Assembly: GCA_033239525.1 (NCBI GenBank)
Contig: BSYO01000003.1
Span: forward strand, 1-64,000
Direction of reading: 5' to 3'
DNA from: Nepenthes gracilis
Taxonomy: Eukaryota > Streptophyta > Magnoliopsida > Caryophyllales > Nepenthaceae
DNA: 64,000 bases
Positions 25,811 through 36,477 of this stretch are shown one piece after another. Within the stretch, counting starts at the first letter, position 1; each line of letters starts with the position of its first letter. The notes under the pieces were generated by a model, which made no database searches, was not told the DNA's origin, and saw only the letters and a program-made list of their open reading frames with translations. The position numbers were made by a program, and so were the translations under genes.

Positions 25811-26699
25811 TTTTGTGTCTCGGGTCCTTGGTTGTCGTACGAATCATAGAGCATTCGGATTCCTAACCGTTCTGAAGCGTTCGCGGAAGGGTCCAATCTT
25901 CGTCTCTGTTAACCTAAGACCTGCACAACACTATCAACGATCAAGAGGTCAGAGGTCTGGCGGAATTTCTCTCACAAAGGCCACTCCAACGCTCAAGTCA
26001 GCAAATTCCCACAATGAACAAAAACGGTGCGCACGCTGAGAGGTGCGCGGATGTGTGCTCTAAATGCGTGGGTGGTGCATGTATGTTTATGTGGGAGGGT
26101 AATGAGCAGGTGGTGGGAGGCCTCAGCTCCCTAGGTACACCGCTACGGGTGGCTAAATTCATGTCGCCTGAATAGGCTCAGGAGTTTGGATCCGGAGAAT
26201 AGCTCGTAAGCTTGAGACTCGCGACACTGAGTTAATTGTCCCGAATATGATCAGTCTCTGTCTTTGTTGAAGAAGAGGGATTTTATAGGTCCCTTAATGA
26301 GGGGCTTTTGGCGCTAGAACTCCTGTTGTTAGGGTTCATTGGCCACTAATCGCTGTCAATGATTGTTGGTGTGTCAGCTGTCGTTTTGCGGTGGCAGACA
26401 GACTACCAAGTGTTGTCGGCCACTCTTGGTCTCCCCCTTGAGCTGGGATTGGCGGATCGCCTGTGGGTGGCCGCCTGAATCGCTACTAGCAGCATTGACT
26501 GTTTCTCTATTTGTTGGTTTCTCCTACTCTTTTGCCATTTTTCGGTGGCCGCATTAATGACTTGTAAGAGGCGCTTGTTGGCTACTGGTTGTGGGCTGCC
26601 ACGTAGGTGTCCCGTGTCATTTGGCTTTGAAGGCCCATTAGGGGCCTGTTCCGTGGGCTGGGCTCCGAATCTTCTTGAACTTTAGTATTGGACCCAATA
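25811..26699 (-). repeat. 5' LTR of Tat element 2
   Basis: This is an 889 bp partner of 16198-17048. On minus it begins TATTGGGTCCAATACTAAAG (terminal TG mutated to TA) and has a TATA box (CCTATAAAATCC, near 26290). The outer edge is followed by the target duplication ATTCT. Confidence 0.92.
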
Positions 26700-26704
26700 A
26701 TTCT

Positions 26705-26956
26705 TTATTGTTATTATTATACTAATTATTTAAACATTTAATTATTATATTTAATTATTTAAACGTTTTGTTATATTATTATTAATTATTCATTATTAAG
26801 AATACATTTAATATTATTATTAATATTTGATTAGTTATAATTGATATAATTATAAATAACTAATTATTTAATACTCAATATTTATTAATACCAAAACATA
26901 TTATTATTTATTATTAAATTAATTGAATAATCCAAGTTAAAATATCAATATATTAC
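26705..26956 (-). repeat. Del/Tekay-like LTR fragment, right piece
   Basis: This AT-rich segment ends (minus start) with TGTAATATATTGATATTTTAA and then GGATTATTCAATTAATTTAATA. These resemble the LTR start of element 4 (TGTAATATTTTGGATTTTAT, then ATTAATTTAATA). It continues the piece at 15481-16197, from which element 2 separates it. Confidence 0.55.
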
Positions 26957-28133
26957 ACATACACTCCATAATTTACTGCATCATGGATTCATTTCCCTTC
27001 ATTTTCAAAAGCGTGAACACGACCAAGGTGATACAACCCCACTACAAAATGCATCAGCCGGAACTTCACCTTGATGAAGAGCCTTAATTTCCCCTAGACA
27101 GATCAAATGCACACATTTCACCAAAATTACGCCACCCCTAAAGAGTTGTCATACCAAACTTAGTGCAAGCACACAGGCCACATAGCCCACCTTCAGTGTC
27201 CAATATTATATTGCAAATATCCATTAATAATTTAGGCCCAAAATAATAATTTCAGTTACTCACTAAAATATATTTTCAAATTAAATTCAAAGAATAGAAA
27301 TTCTAAGCCCATCAAAAATATTAGTACCCAAAAGTCTATTTGAAATATTTGACATGTAACACCTTTGGCGTGGCGCTATCAATGGGAAAAATTCAACAAA
27401 AATTACTTGAAAGGATCTATCTATTCCCAAAAGAAAGAAAAGTGGTTTAGGCATTAAAAATCTCCACATCTGCAACCTTGCATTAGTTACTTGATTGCTC
27501 TATAGTATTCTAACCAATAAATCCAAATCAGTTTGGATAATTTGGTTGAATGCTTATGGTCTCAAATATTTGAGTATTTGAATTGTTAAGATTTTTCAAA
27601 ATACGCTACAGAGCTTTAAGAAGATCATGAAGATGCAAACATTAATTCAGTAGCTTGTCCATGTCAAAATTAGAAATGGTGAGAAAGTGTCCCTTTAGTG
27701 GACCCTCAATACCCATTTAGGACCCTCACTGTTGGGGATTCATCTAGAGTTGCAACAGTTACTTGACTCTCTTTTAACTCTACAGTCCATTTTACCAGTT
27801 GGGGATTTTGTCATGGTTGTGTTCGAATGGTAATGATTTTGAAGTTGCACGTTTTGGGAAAATATGCCTAAACTTGAAGGATCCTTCTCAATGTTCTGGA
27901 AAGTTTTTCAAAGGAATTATCCAAATCTAGGTGGCAAACGTATTGTATCGGGCCCTAAATATATCCCTTTTCATGTGCTAATCATTTGGCTTGGTATAAT
28001 CGGGAGGCGCAGTAAAGATGGATTGGATTTTGTAGTGTAACAAATTATCATTTTTAGTTATTTTGTGTAACGTCAAGATTGGAATTCCATAACTATCTTT
28101 TCTTCAAGTGTAACTTTGTGATAATGTGATACA
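26957..28133. other. Unassigned AT-rich segment
   Basis: I see no convincing gene, LTR or tandem repeat. Open frames are short and lack recognisable motifs. Confidence 0.5.
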
Positions 28134-28740
28134 TGCATGGCTGCGGAGGCTTGTAATCAGCAATGCACATGCAGTAATAAAGGAGATGGAGAAGAAAAAT
28201 AAGAAGAAGAAGGGGAAAGGGAGTTCGGCAGAGGAAATGACAGAAAAAAGAGAAAAATTGGGAAAGGGGAGTGGGGAGATCGAGAGAGATATGGAGAACA
28301 TGAAAAGAGAGAGAAAAAGAGAAAGAGGGAGACAGAGAGTAAAGACGAGAAGGAGAAGACAGTATACTTTTTCCTATTTTCCTTCTGCCCAACACAATGA
28401 TTGGCTAAATACATAGTGGGGAAAGAGGAGCCTAGCAAATTGGGGGAAAGAGGGGAAGGCAGTGCTGTTGCACGTGGCCCAACAGTTTAACAAACTGATA
28501 AAAAGAAAAACAGTGTAAAAAATGATGGTAACAACTAATAGAAGGAGAAACCAAATTAACAGATTTATAACAGCATTAGTTTATGGGTAGGGGAAAGAAA
28601 CCAAATTAAATCAGTGCAGGAATTAAATATAATCGCAAAATTTCGGTTGTGGTTGGACAGTCCGAGTGCTCCGTCATGTAGTTATGGACTGTTACCGACG
28701 TATATCCGAGGAGTCGTTGAGAAGCCCCGTAACCGTAAAA
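28134..28740 (-). repeat. Left copy of ~600 bp direct repeat flanking captured gene fragments
   Basis: It aligns with 31190-31790 over its full length: a GA-rich tract (AAGAAGAAGGGGAAAGGGAG), GGCTAAATACA, and the end CCGAGGAG...GAGCCCCGTAACCGTAA. The copies differ at roughly one base in eight and by small indels. On minus it reads like a promoter with a CT-rich leader. Ends are TGCATGG and GTAAAA here, TGTACAG and GTAACA in the other copy. Confidence 0.8.
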
Positions 28741-28759
28741 TTATCCTTCCCATCAAGAG

Positions 28760-29340
28760 AACATTATCCTCAAGGTTGATCAAGAACAATTCATAATGCT
28801 CGTCCCGAATTACTTGCAAGTAGGAGAGTAGTTTCCCCTTTTGAATTCTCAGTCTCGCAACAACCTCCTCTTGAAATTAAAAACTCATACACCCATCCAT
28901 GGCCACCTCCTACAGCCAGCTTGGGCGGTGTGTGGCCATCTCAAGCAAGAATGTTGTCAAGAATGTTGTCATTGTAGCCTTTACTCGTTGACAGCCCCAT
29001 CGTGTCCAAGGCTTTGTGCTGTGGGGCATCATGTGAAACACAAAACCCTCCGGTATTGTTGTTGTCTCTCTCCAGGGTCAACTAGAGCACCCTCTGCCCA
29101 CACTGGTCCTAATTCTGGCTAAGTTTCGATAAGTTGATCACACTTTTGCCAGATTGAGTGTGCAGTTTCACGTTAGCCCCAGCATCAACAATAATTAGAA
29201 AGACTTTGACACAACCCTTTGAGGCAGCCACCCTAATTGTTGTGGAACCCTTATCATCCTGGTGGGCAAGAGTGATGTGTGTCCATACCAAGAGCAGCCA
29301 ACTATTTGTGGCCCTCAAAATTTGTAGTGCTACTTGTTGG
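28760..29340 (-). pseudogene. Ankyrin-repeat gene fragment
   Basis: On minus, an ankyrin repeat reads HQDDKGSTTIRVAASKG, then VDAGANVKLHTQSGKSVINL (29115-29270). This fits the repeat consensus DxxGxTPLHxAAxxGxxxxVxxLLxxGAxxN. Further along, DGHTPPKLAVGGGHG and LISRGGCCETENSKGETTLL (about 28840-28940) form another degenerate repeat. Stops and frameshifts lie between them. It joins the HGSNAT-like piece within one open frame (29109-29393), so the two are fused in this locus. Ankyrin proteins mediate protein-protein contacts; the parent gene is unknown. Confidence 0.6.
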
Positions 29341-29344
29341 CAGC

Positions 29345-30367
29345 TGAGTAATTGCCCATTAATGAATCTAGCAAAGATGCCTTCAGCCGCCACAACCTAG
29401 ATGAGCATGGCATTCATGCTAATCCACTTTAATGGTAGATAGAGGTACTTCAACCCAACAATGTCAACCGCTATATAGAAAGCTAAAAACACCAAAGCTG
29501 CTGCACCAGAGGTCAAGCAAACATAGTTGAATGTGTAAAACTGCTTGTTTAAGTGAATTGCATGTGTGAAATGAAGCACAATTCCTAATACAAGGAGTGC
29601 AAGACCCGTTGGAACCCAATGCATCAATCTTAAAATTCCTTCAAGTTCAAAAGGTGCATTGCACCAAGATGGAGCATCCAGCTGAATAGGCCCCTCATAA
29701 GGTGAATTCGTTATACAAGCCTTAAACCTCCTCCAAGCTAGATGCCGATACATATGATTGATCCCTAGCACTTTTCTATCAATATATCCCACTGCATTAC
29801 ATGGAGGATCTAGTTTTCCTCTCAACCACAGATTATAGTAAAATACTTTTCATAATCAGCATTATCACTATTTTGGATTTTGAATTCCCTATCTAGCACA
29901 TACATTCCATAAAATACACACAAGTAAATAATAAGAATACTGGCATCAACAAGTCATTGCCAATAATACAATCTAAATAAGCAGAATCGGCTAATTGATA
30001 GATCCTAAACTCGCACGTTTTTAGTTACGATCTCTAGTAAAGCCACCACCGAATATGCCAAAGCTATCCTCTGAAGAATTCCACACCACCTCACTTTTTT
30101 CATATCAACTCCATATGTTAGATCATCGGGAGCATGACAGTACCCTCCTTGTAGTAGGATGCCCCAAAATAAGAGTTTGAGAGTTCTTTGAATCACTTTT
30201 CTTGCAGCCATAAGGCTATTTGGTATCCTCTTTAGAGCTAGAAGTATTGTCATTCCTACAATGAATAGGAAGAATGGCATGACAAAATCGGCAAAGTTGC
30301 AACCATTCCAAGGAGGATGCGTAATCATTGGCCATTCTCCCCCCGCAACATCAACTAAAATCATCAA
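29345..30367 (-). pseudogene. HGSNAT-like acetyltransferase gene fragment
   Basis: On minus, 30005-30367 reads MILVDVAGGEWPMITHPPWN, then GCNFADFVMPFFLFIVGMTI and RWCGILQRIALAYSVVALLE. This is the N-terminal membrane part of plant heparan-alpha-glucosaminide N-acetyltransferase-like proteins, multi-pass membrane enzymes that move acetyl groups from acetyl-CoA across a membrane. A gap (29826-30004) with a possible donor (AAC|GTGCGAG) separates it from 29397-29825. That piece begins GKLDPPCNAVGYIDRKVLGI and continues WVPTGLALLVLGIVLHFT and LYLPLKWISMNAMLI. A segment expected after FELEGIL is missing, though the frame is kept. A TAG follows NAMLI, and AAEGIFARFING then runs into ankyrin sequence. 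The extreme N- and C-termini are absent, so it is a captured or duplicated fragment and not a working gene. Confidence 0.8.
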
Positions 30368-30451
30368 CTAGGATATGAGACCAGCTGCAATGCACTGGTA
30401 GTAGAGGCAATACCAATGTCTATTGCCACTCGTTGTATCTTGAGCCACTGT

Positions 30452-31105
30452 CTAGTTGTAAATAGGCTGCCGAAATGATAAAAAAGAACTTGAGGTAGCC
30501 TCATCGATACACCAATCAATTTTGTCCCTCAATGGAGGGATAGATTCCTCTTCTAGCAGTGCGAGCCTCTCATCAGAGGCGGAAAACTCGGTCCACAATT
30601 CTATTAAACAAATGCCCGCGTTTAGAAATTCAAACAAAGCCAACTTGGTATCATCAGTTGCACCATCATCGACATCAAGCTGTTTGAGGGACGCCAAATG
30701 GAATTTCTTAACACCAGTGAACTAAAGTGGAGCGGTTTGCCTCCACCTCTGGATTTGGACTGGGTTTGGCGAGAATCTCACTGTGAGGGTTCAAGTGAGA
30801 GATTTTCGCAATTTAGCACTGTCATTTTCCTTATTGGATTCAGACAAAGAGGCATGTGAAAGGAGGGGGAGGGTTTGCGACGGAGGTTGTACGGACACAA
30901 TGAAGGAAGCAATTTTAGGTTGGGTTAAAACAAGATGAAGAGAGGTTGTGGCGTCTAGTGGAGATAATAGCATTTCGAGTGAGGTTTGGGTTGGGATTTG
31001 CGGATGCGGTTGTGGAATCGTGGTCGAAGATATGCTGAAGGCGGTGGTGGTTGGAAGCAACGGTAGATTGACAAATTGTAGCGGTTGTTTCTCGACTTGA
31101 GACAA
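30452..31105 (-). pseudogene. Unrecognised coding-like fragments upstream of HGSNAT-like piece
   Basis: Two open stretches occur on minus. At 30791-31105 is a Ser/Pro/Thr-rich frame of 104 codons. At 30452-30697 is an acidic frame containing DVDDGATDDTKLALFEFLNA and SASDERLALLEEESIPPLRD. The second looks like real protein sequence by composition, but I do not recognise the family. They lie between the right repeat copy (promoter-like on minus) and the HGSNAT-like fragment, so they may be the 5' part of the same chimeric transcript. Confidence 0.3.
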
Positions 31106-31189
31106 AGGATGGAAACTTTCAGTGAGGGATTTTGGAATTTACTCAATGGTGGGAGTTTTAGAGGCGATAATAAAGGAAATGGGGACACT

Positions 31190-31790
31190 TGTACAGCTAC
31201 GGACGCTTGTAATCTACGATGCGTCTGCAATAATAAAGAAAATGGGGAAGGGAAATTAAAAGAAGAAGAAGGGGAAAGGGAGTTCGGCAGAGGAAATGAC
31301 AGGAAAAAGATGAAAAAGGGGAAAAGGGAGTGGGGAGATTGAGAGAGACAGAGAGAATAGGACGAGAAAGAGAGAGGGAGATAGAGAGCAAAGACGAGAA
31401 GGAGAAGACAGTATGCTTTTTCCTATTTTCCTGCTGCCCGGCACAGTGATGGGCTAAATACAAAGTGAGGAAAGAGGAGCCTAACAAACTTTGGAACAAA
31501 TGGGAGGACAATGCTATTACATGTGGCCCAACAATCTAACAAATTGACAATAAAAAAAAACAGTGTAACAAACGATGGTAACAACTAAGGGAATGATGAA
31601 CTAAATTAACAGATTCCTAACAGTATTAGTTTATGGGTAAGGGGAAAAAACCAAATTAAATCAGTATAGGAATTAAATATAATTGCAAAATTTCTATGGT
31701 GGATGGACAGTTTGAGTGCTTCGTCGTGTAGCTGTGGACTGTTGCTGGCATATATCCGAGGAGCTGTTGAGGAGCCCCGTAACCGTAACA
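31190..31790 (-). repeat. Right copy of ~600 bp direct repeat
   Basis: This is the partner of 28134-28740. On minus it begins TGTTACGGTTACGGGGCTCC and ends GTAGCTGTACA, so it has TG...CA termini like an LTR. No matching target duplication is seen outside the pair (ATACA left, TAATG right), and no clear primer-binding site lies beside it. Confidence 0.8.
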
Positions 31791-32690
31791 TAATGTATGG
31801 CATTGAATATGTTTGATAGTCAGGGTTAGCTGGCCATATGAAGATTGGCATCAATGAAGACTCTGGGCGTCTAAAAGACGGGAGAGGAAAATGTAAAAGC
31901 CGTTGTTATTATACTACCATAGGATACGAGTATTTTTTTATGTTTGGATTGAATACAAATAGAAAATATTTTAGGCAACCCCCCAAAAGTGTTACATCAA
32001 TAACAAAGATCATCTCTATTTTAATCTGGCACAATTCACAACCTAACTTTTGGTTGTGATGATTCTAGCTGACTAGTTGTTAAGGTTTAGAACCTTCTAT
32101 TCTAGTGTCGTGTACTAAATTGTTCTAGTTTTGAAGTTTGTAGTGTGTAGGTTCAATAGTGGATTAGAACACCTTAAGAAATTGAAGCTAAATCCCTAGG
32201 TCCAAAGGTATGCCTCGGACCAAGTGGAGGAGCTAATACTTTATATATTCTCTCCTATTTCAGTAGATCCAGTACCATGGGTTGGCTCAAAATTCGAATT
32301 GTAGCATATGGATAGCACATTAGAGATACATTCAAACCTAGTATAAGGCCCCTGGAGGCCCAAGCAACACGACCTTGGGTCTCCCAAAAGGCTATGGGCG
32401 AAAGCGGTAAGGCATTGAACGGGCCCGCAACGCGGCCCAATAACTCCAACAAAACAAATCTTCTTAAGATATCCTACTTAAAATGCCATATTGCCTAGGC
32501 TAGTAGGGACAATTATGTGGATCACACCGTAAAATTAATTGTCACAGTAGGCTCCTTCATGCTCCAAATGGTTCAACAAAATCAACAACCGCTGCAGTCA
32601 ACCACTCTCTTACGAGTGCATTTCCGTAAGTCGTCCATTAGTTGAGCGCACTCTATAAGTCCTATTCTTGCTCTCCACCCTTGAAACTCA
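31791..32690. other. Unassigned segment
   Basis: No coding region or repeat is recognised. A GC-richer patch at 32340-32450 may be an old LTR remnant, but nothing aligns it to the elements in this window. Confidence 0.45.
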
Positions 32691-33410
32691 ATCCTCCATT
32701 TTTTAAGTCGCCCCCTGGTCGAGTACACTTCGGAGCTCAAGCCTCCACCTCATAAGCCGACCCCTATCGAGGCGCACCCTTGAGCTCAGTCCTCCACCTC
32801 ATAAGCCACCCCCTGACCGGTCGCATCCGAAAATTCAATCCTTCGCCTCATAAGTAACCCCCAGGTCAGGTGCACCTATGGAACTCAATTCTCCATCTCA
32901 TAAGCCGCCCCTAATCGAGTGCACCCCAGAATTCAATCCTCCATCTTATAAGCTACCCCTAGTCAGGAGCACCCCAGAGCTCAGTTGTCCACCTCATAAG
33001 CCGCCCCCTGGACAGGCACACCCTAGAACTCAATCCTCACTTCATAAGCTGTCCCCAGGTCGGGGGCACCCCAGAACTCAATCCTACACCTCATAAGCCG
33101 TCCCTTGGTTAGGCACACCCTTGGAGCTCTATCCTCCACCTCATAAGTCACCCCTTAACCGGGTGAATCCTCTAAACTCAGTCCTCCACCTCAAAAGCCC
33201 CTTGCCCAAGCCTGCCGTGGAGCTCAGTCATCCACTTCATAAACCGCCCCTGGTCAGGAGCACCCCAAAACTCAATCCTCTATCTCGTAAACTACCTTCT
33301 GGTCAAGTACACTCTAGAAGCTTAGTCCTCCACCTTGCAAGCCGCCCACAGTTAGTGTACTTTCAAACCGCCCCTCAATTGGGCACACTTCAAAGCAGCC
33401 TCCCAGTCAG
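32691..33410. repeat. 49 bp minisatellite, first block
   Basis: About 14 diverged units are visible. CATAAGCC-type motifs recur at 32751, 32800, 32849, 32899, 32947, 32995, 33044, 33092 and 33142. The unit reads roughly CCTCATAAGCCGCCCCTGG, then TCGGGCACACCCxxGAGCTC, then AATCCTCCA. Units diverge by about 15-25 percent, so the array is old. Confidence 0.85.
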
Positions 33411-33420
33411 TTAGCAAGAA

Positions 33421-34059
33421 GAAAGGCCCTCTCGAAGAAGGAGCTGCCGAGATCGAGATGCCCTACTCAACCACGATCACGACATTAATCCGTTCAATCA
33501 ACCCAGCAACTGAGGGGATCCCTACTCCAACATTAGAGTCCGCGGGGGGTTCCGCTCCCTCAATCCATCTAAATGACTCGCTAGCAGCAATGCACGATAA
33601 GAAATACCGCCTACTCCAAGGAATGCGAAATACCGCCTACTCTTACTGCTCGAATGATTGAATATCCTGAGGCGGGAAGTCCCCCGGCAAGCATGGTGGA
33701 GGCTTCCCTTCTATCTCAGGGAGATCAACCAAGCCAAATCGGTATGGAGCTTAAGTGCCCCTCAAATCAAAGGTGCCAATAGGTAAGTCCAAAATCAACA
33801 AGATTTTTCTAGGCAAAGCCAAGCCCTCTACCCTCCACCTCTTCAACCATAATCTCTCTGGAAGGCAGCAAGCAACCTCTCGGCATCCCGAAGCACACTC
33901 TCAAAGCAAGGCGATTTCATCCTGAACCCGAGATCTTTCTTTTACATGCTCCTGGATCTCACTTGAGACACGCATAGCTCATGGTCAAAGTCGGCATCTT
34001 ATTCTCAACTCTATGGGACCTCAGCTCCCTAAAATGCATCAACAAGAATAAAGAACTCG
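33421..34059. other. Unassigned segment between two minisatellite blocks
   Basis: It is GC-rich and locally open in several frames without a recognisable domain. A short internal duplication (GAAATACCGCCTACTC at 33602 and 33628) is visible. It may be an insertion that split the 49 bp array, or part of an unrecognised element. Confidence 0.35.
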
Positions 34060-34436
34060 CAGCCGTCCCCTATCTGGGCGAACCCTAGAGCTCAATTTAC
34101 CAACTCACAAGCCGCCCCCTGGCTGGGTACACCCTGGAGCTCAATCCTCCACCTCATAAGTCATCCCATGATCGGATGCACCCCGTAGTTCAGTCCTTCG
34201 CCTCATAAGCTGCCCCTTAGTTGAGCATACTCTCAGAGCTCAGTTTCTCACCTCATAAGCCACCCCTTTGTCGAGCATACCCTAGAACTCAATCCTCCAT
34301 CTAATAAGCCGCCCCTTGATCTGGCACATTCTCGGAGCTCGGTCCTTCACCTTATAAGTCACCTCCTGATCGGACACACCTCGAAGCTCAATCCTTCACC
34401 CTATAAGTTGCGCTGTGGCCAGGCACACTATAACAC
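34060..34436. repeat. 49 bp minisatellite, second block
   Basis: About seven further units follow the same pattern (CTCATAAGCCGCCCC..., GAGCTCAATCCTCCA). The block ends where the LTR-like segment starts (ACACTATAACACC). Confidence 0.8.
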
Positions 34437-34678
34437 CTTGAATATTTTTAGATTTTTTTATTATAAATTATATAAAAATTATTGGGTTACATTTAAAAAA
34501 GAAATAAGTAAAAATATATATTTAATTAGGTAATTTCTTTGATTGGGTTTAATGGGCCCAAATTTTAGTACTTGAACTTAATCTAGGTATCATTTTAAAG
34601 AATTTGAATATTTGTGGTTATATTATACTAGTAAAATAATAGTAGAGTAAAATAAAAATAAATATATATAATATAATA

Positions 34679-34741
<63 letters not shown>

Positions 34742-35603
34742 TACGGAAATAAAAGGAAGAATGAAAGAAGAAGAAAAGGGGTGTGAAAGAAGAAAGGAAA
34801 AGAAGAAAGCAAAAGCTAGAGAGGGAAACAATAATTCAATAGCGATGGGGAGAAGGAAGGGCATCAACGCCCCAAATGGAACCCAGCTAAACCTTAACTG
34901 GATCCTTCTTTACTTAAGTAGCCGGTGGTGAGGAGAGGAGAGGCACGAACCGAAGAGGGAAGGCATGCATGAATTTAAAGAGAGAAGCTACTGTTGCCGT
35001 TGACTCCAGTAGAAAAACAAGAAATTGAGGCAAGCGAAATTACTCTCTCTTGCAAGTAAATCATTTTCTTCTCATGATTGATATTGATTTCTTTCGGCAT
35101 GCCTTAATTTTGTGTTAATTAGTTGTTTCTCCTTAAAAATTAAAAATTTGGGGCAAACAAAGGCAGGGAGAAGACGAGCAGAAATGCTAATGGTTTTATA
35201 ATTATTTAGGGTTTGGTTATTTATGGGCATATATCACAAAATCCTTATCTACTCAATTGAATGTGAAAGAATTTTCAAAATTTGGTTAGAATTGAGGTGA
35301 ACAATGGAACCGAGCATTATGCTCTATTTGTATATCAATCAGCACAGTGTATTGAAAATGGTGAGGACGGCTGATCTCTGATTGCCTCATTACTATACTT
35401 GTAATTTTAACATAGGATTGGTAGCAATTGTTGTTGATTTTGGGCTTCAGGCTGTCCGTCAGTTGGAGAAGAATAGCAGTTGTCGTCTCCTTGTTCATAA
35501 TCTATACATTAAATATGTTGTCCAGGTTGAGAATAATTATGTGACTTTGTAAGTAATTATTGTTGATGATTTGCAAGTAAAATCCCTATTTTATTTTGAA
35601 GCC
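34437..35603 (+). repeat. Partial Del/Tekay-like LTR, plus orientation
   Basis: The start TATAACACCTTGAATATTTT resembles the Del/Tekay LTR start (TGTAACACCCCGAA type, TG mutated to TA). It has the same plan as the other such LTRs here: AT-rich start, AT microsatellite, purine-rich block, then a CAAGTAAATC-type donor. It is cut at 35603 by Tat element 3. Confidence 0.5.
34676..34742. repeat. (TAA)n microsatellite
   Basis: About 22 nearly perfect TAA units occur inside the LTR-like segment. A (TTA)n tract occupies the corresponding place in the solo LTR at 61716-61761. Confidence 0.9.
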
Positions 35604-36405
35604 TAGTAGGTCAAAGGACATAGCCCACATGGCATCACAGGGTAACGATCAATCAGCGCACCGTTGCAACTTGTTGAGAAAACTGCAGGCAGCGGGAGTC
35701 TGACCAAAGCATGCTGGCAAATGAGGAGAGAGTCAACGCTGCAAGCCACTATGCATGCCGACCTGCCCAGCTGTTCGGCCAATTTGCGCACGAGCTCCAG
35801 ACCGAGTGTGGATAACACCTAACGATAGTCTTCGCGCCACCACAGTGTGATAATTAACATCGCTGGATATTGCCAGCAGTCAGCGACAGGCAAATCCCAG
35901 CTTGCCACGTGCTGGGGATTCCCGTGCCCAAGGTTCTCTACTATTGAGCCTATAAATATCCTTTCCTTTGATAGAAAGGAAATCTCCCTCTCAAATCCTT
36001 ATTTGGAACCCTGATCACGATCTCCACCCGATCTCTTATCCTCTCGAATCCTGATTCCTCAAAGCCACTATCGAGCAACTTTAGTAAGCCACTCTCTGTA
36101 GTGCATCCAACGGAACCTAGCCTCCCAAAATCGCTCAAATCTTGCATTCCGGTGCAATTTTATTCCCCACCGCATCTTATATTCACTCCTACATATTTCT
36201 GTTTATTGCGGAAGATCACTTATTTGAGCGTCGGAGTGTTTTTGATGAAAAATATTTCGCCAACTTCTGACATCTTGTTTATAGTTTGTATTGTGCATGG
36301 CCCAGGTTGAGGAGAATGGAGATCGAACCCGTTTGAAATCCGACCGAGACACGAAATCTGAAGGCTCCATAATCCGCAGGAGAACCTAGACACAAGGATG
36401 CAACA
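35604..36405 (+). repeat. 5' LTR of Tat element 3
   Basis: The start TAGTAGGTCAAA is a mutated TGTTGGGTCAAA. A TATA box (CCTATAAATATCC) lies near 35950, and the LTR ends GATGCAACA. From the TATA box onward it aligns well with 52735-53199. Confidence 0.75.
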
Positions 36406-36406
36406 T

Positions 36407-36424
36407 TGGCGAAGTTTCTGTGAA
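36407..36424 (+). other. Primer-binding site of Tat element 3
   Basis: TGGCGAAGTTTCTGTGAA is a degraded form of the TGGCACCGTYTGTG site of elements 1 and 2. Confidence 0.5.
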
Positions 36425-36477
36425 ACGCGATAAAAAGTCTAAGTTCCTACCCCAACATCCACTCTCTCACGCAAAAG

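Larger units (their letters stand above)
16198..26699 (-). mobile_element. Ty3/gypsy Tat-lineage element 2, full-ended but internally deleted
   Basis: Two LTRs face each other with an exact 5 bp target duplication (ATTCT at 16193-16197 and 26700-26704). In sense (minus) order it has 5' LTR, primer site, gag N-terminus, a large deletion, RT C-terminal half, two RNase H regions, integrase, an ~82 bp repeat, two antisense ORFs and 3' LTR. The loss of most gag, protease and the first half of RT makes it non-autonomous. The LTRs differ at many sites, so the insertion is not recent. Confidence 0.92.

Noticed and set aside
28093..28438. Several overlapping frames rich in Ser/Leu/Phe or Lys/Glu/Arg
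   Set aside because: They are translations of a GA/CT-rich tract present in both ~600 bp repeats, with no domain.
28129..31795. Possible target duplication around the ~600 bp repeat pair
   Set aside because: The flanks (ATACA and TAATG) do not match, and no primer-binding site was found, so I did not call it an LTR retrotransposon.
32255..32452. 65-codon open frame on minus
   Set aside because: It is short, without a motif, in a possible old repeat.
33458..33661. 67-codon open frame on plus
   Set aside because: It is short, contains a local duplication, and matches no domain.
34628..34867. Open frame dominated by isoleucine on minus
   Set aside because: It is a translation of the (TAA)n microsatellite.
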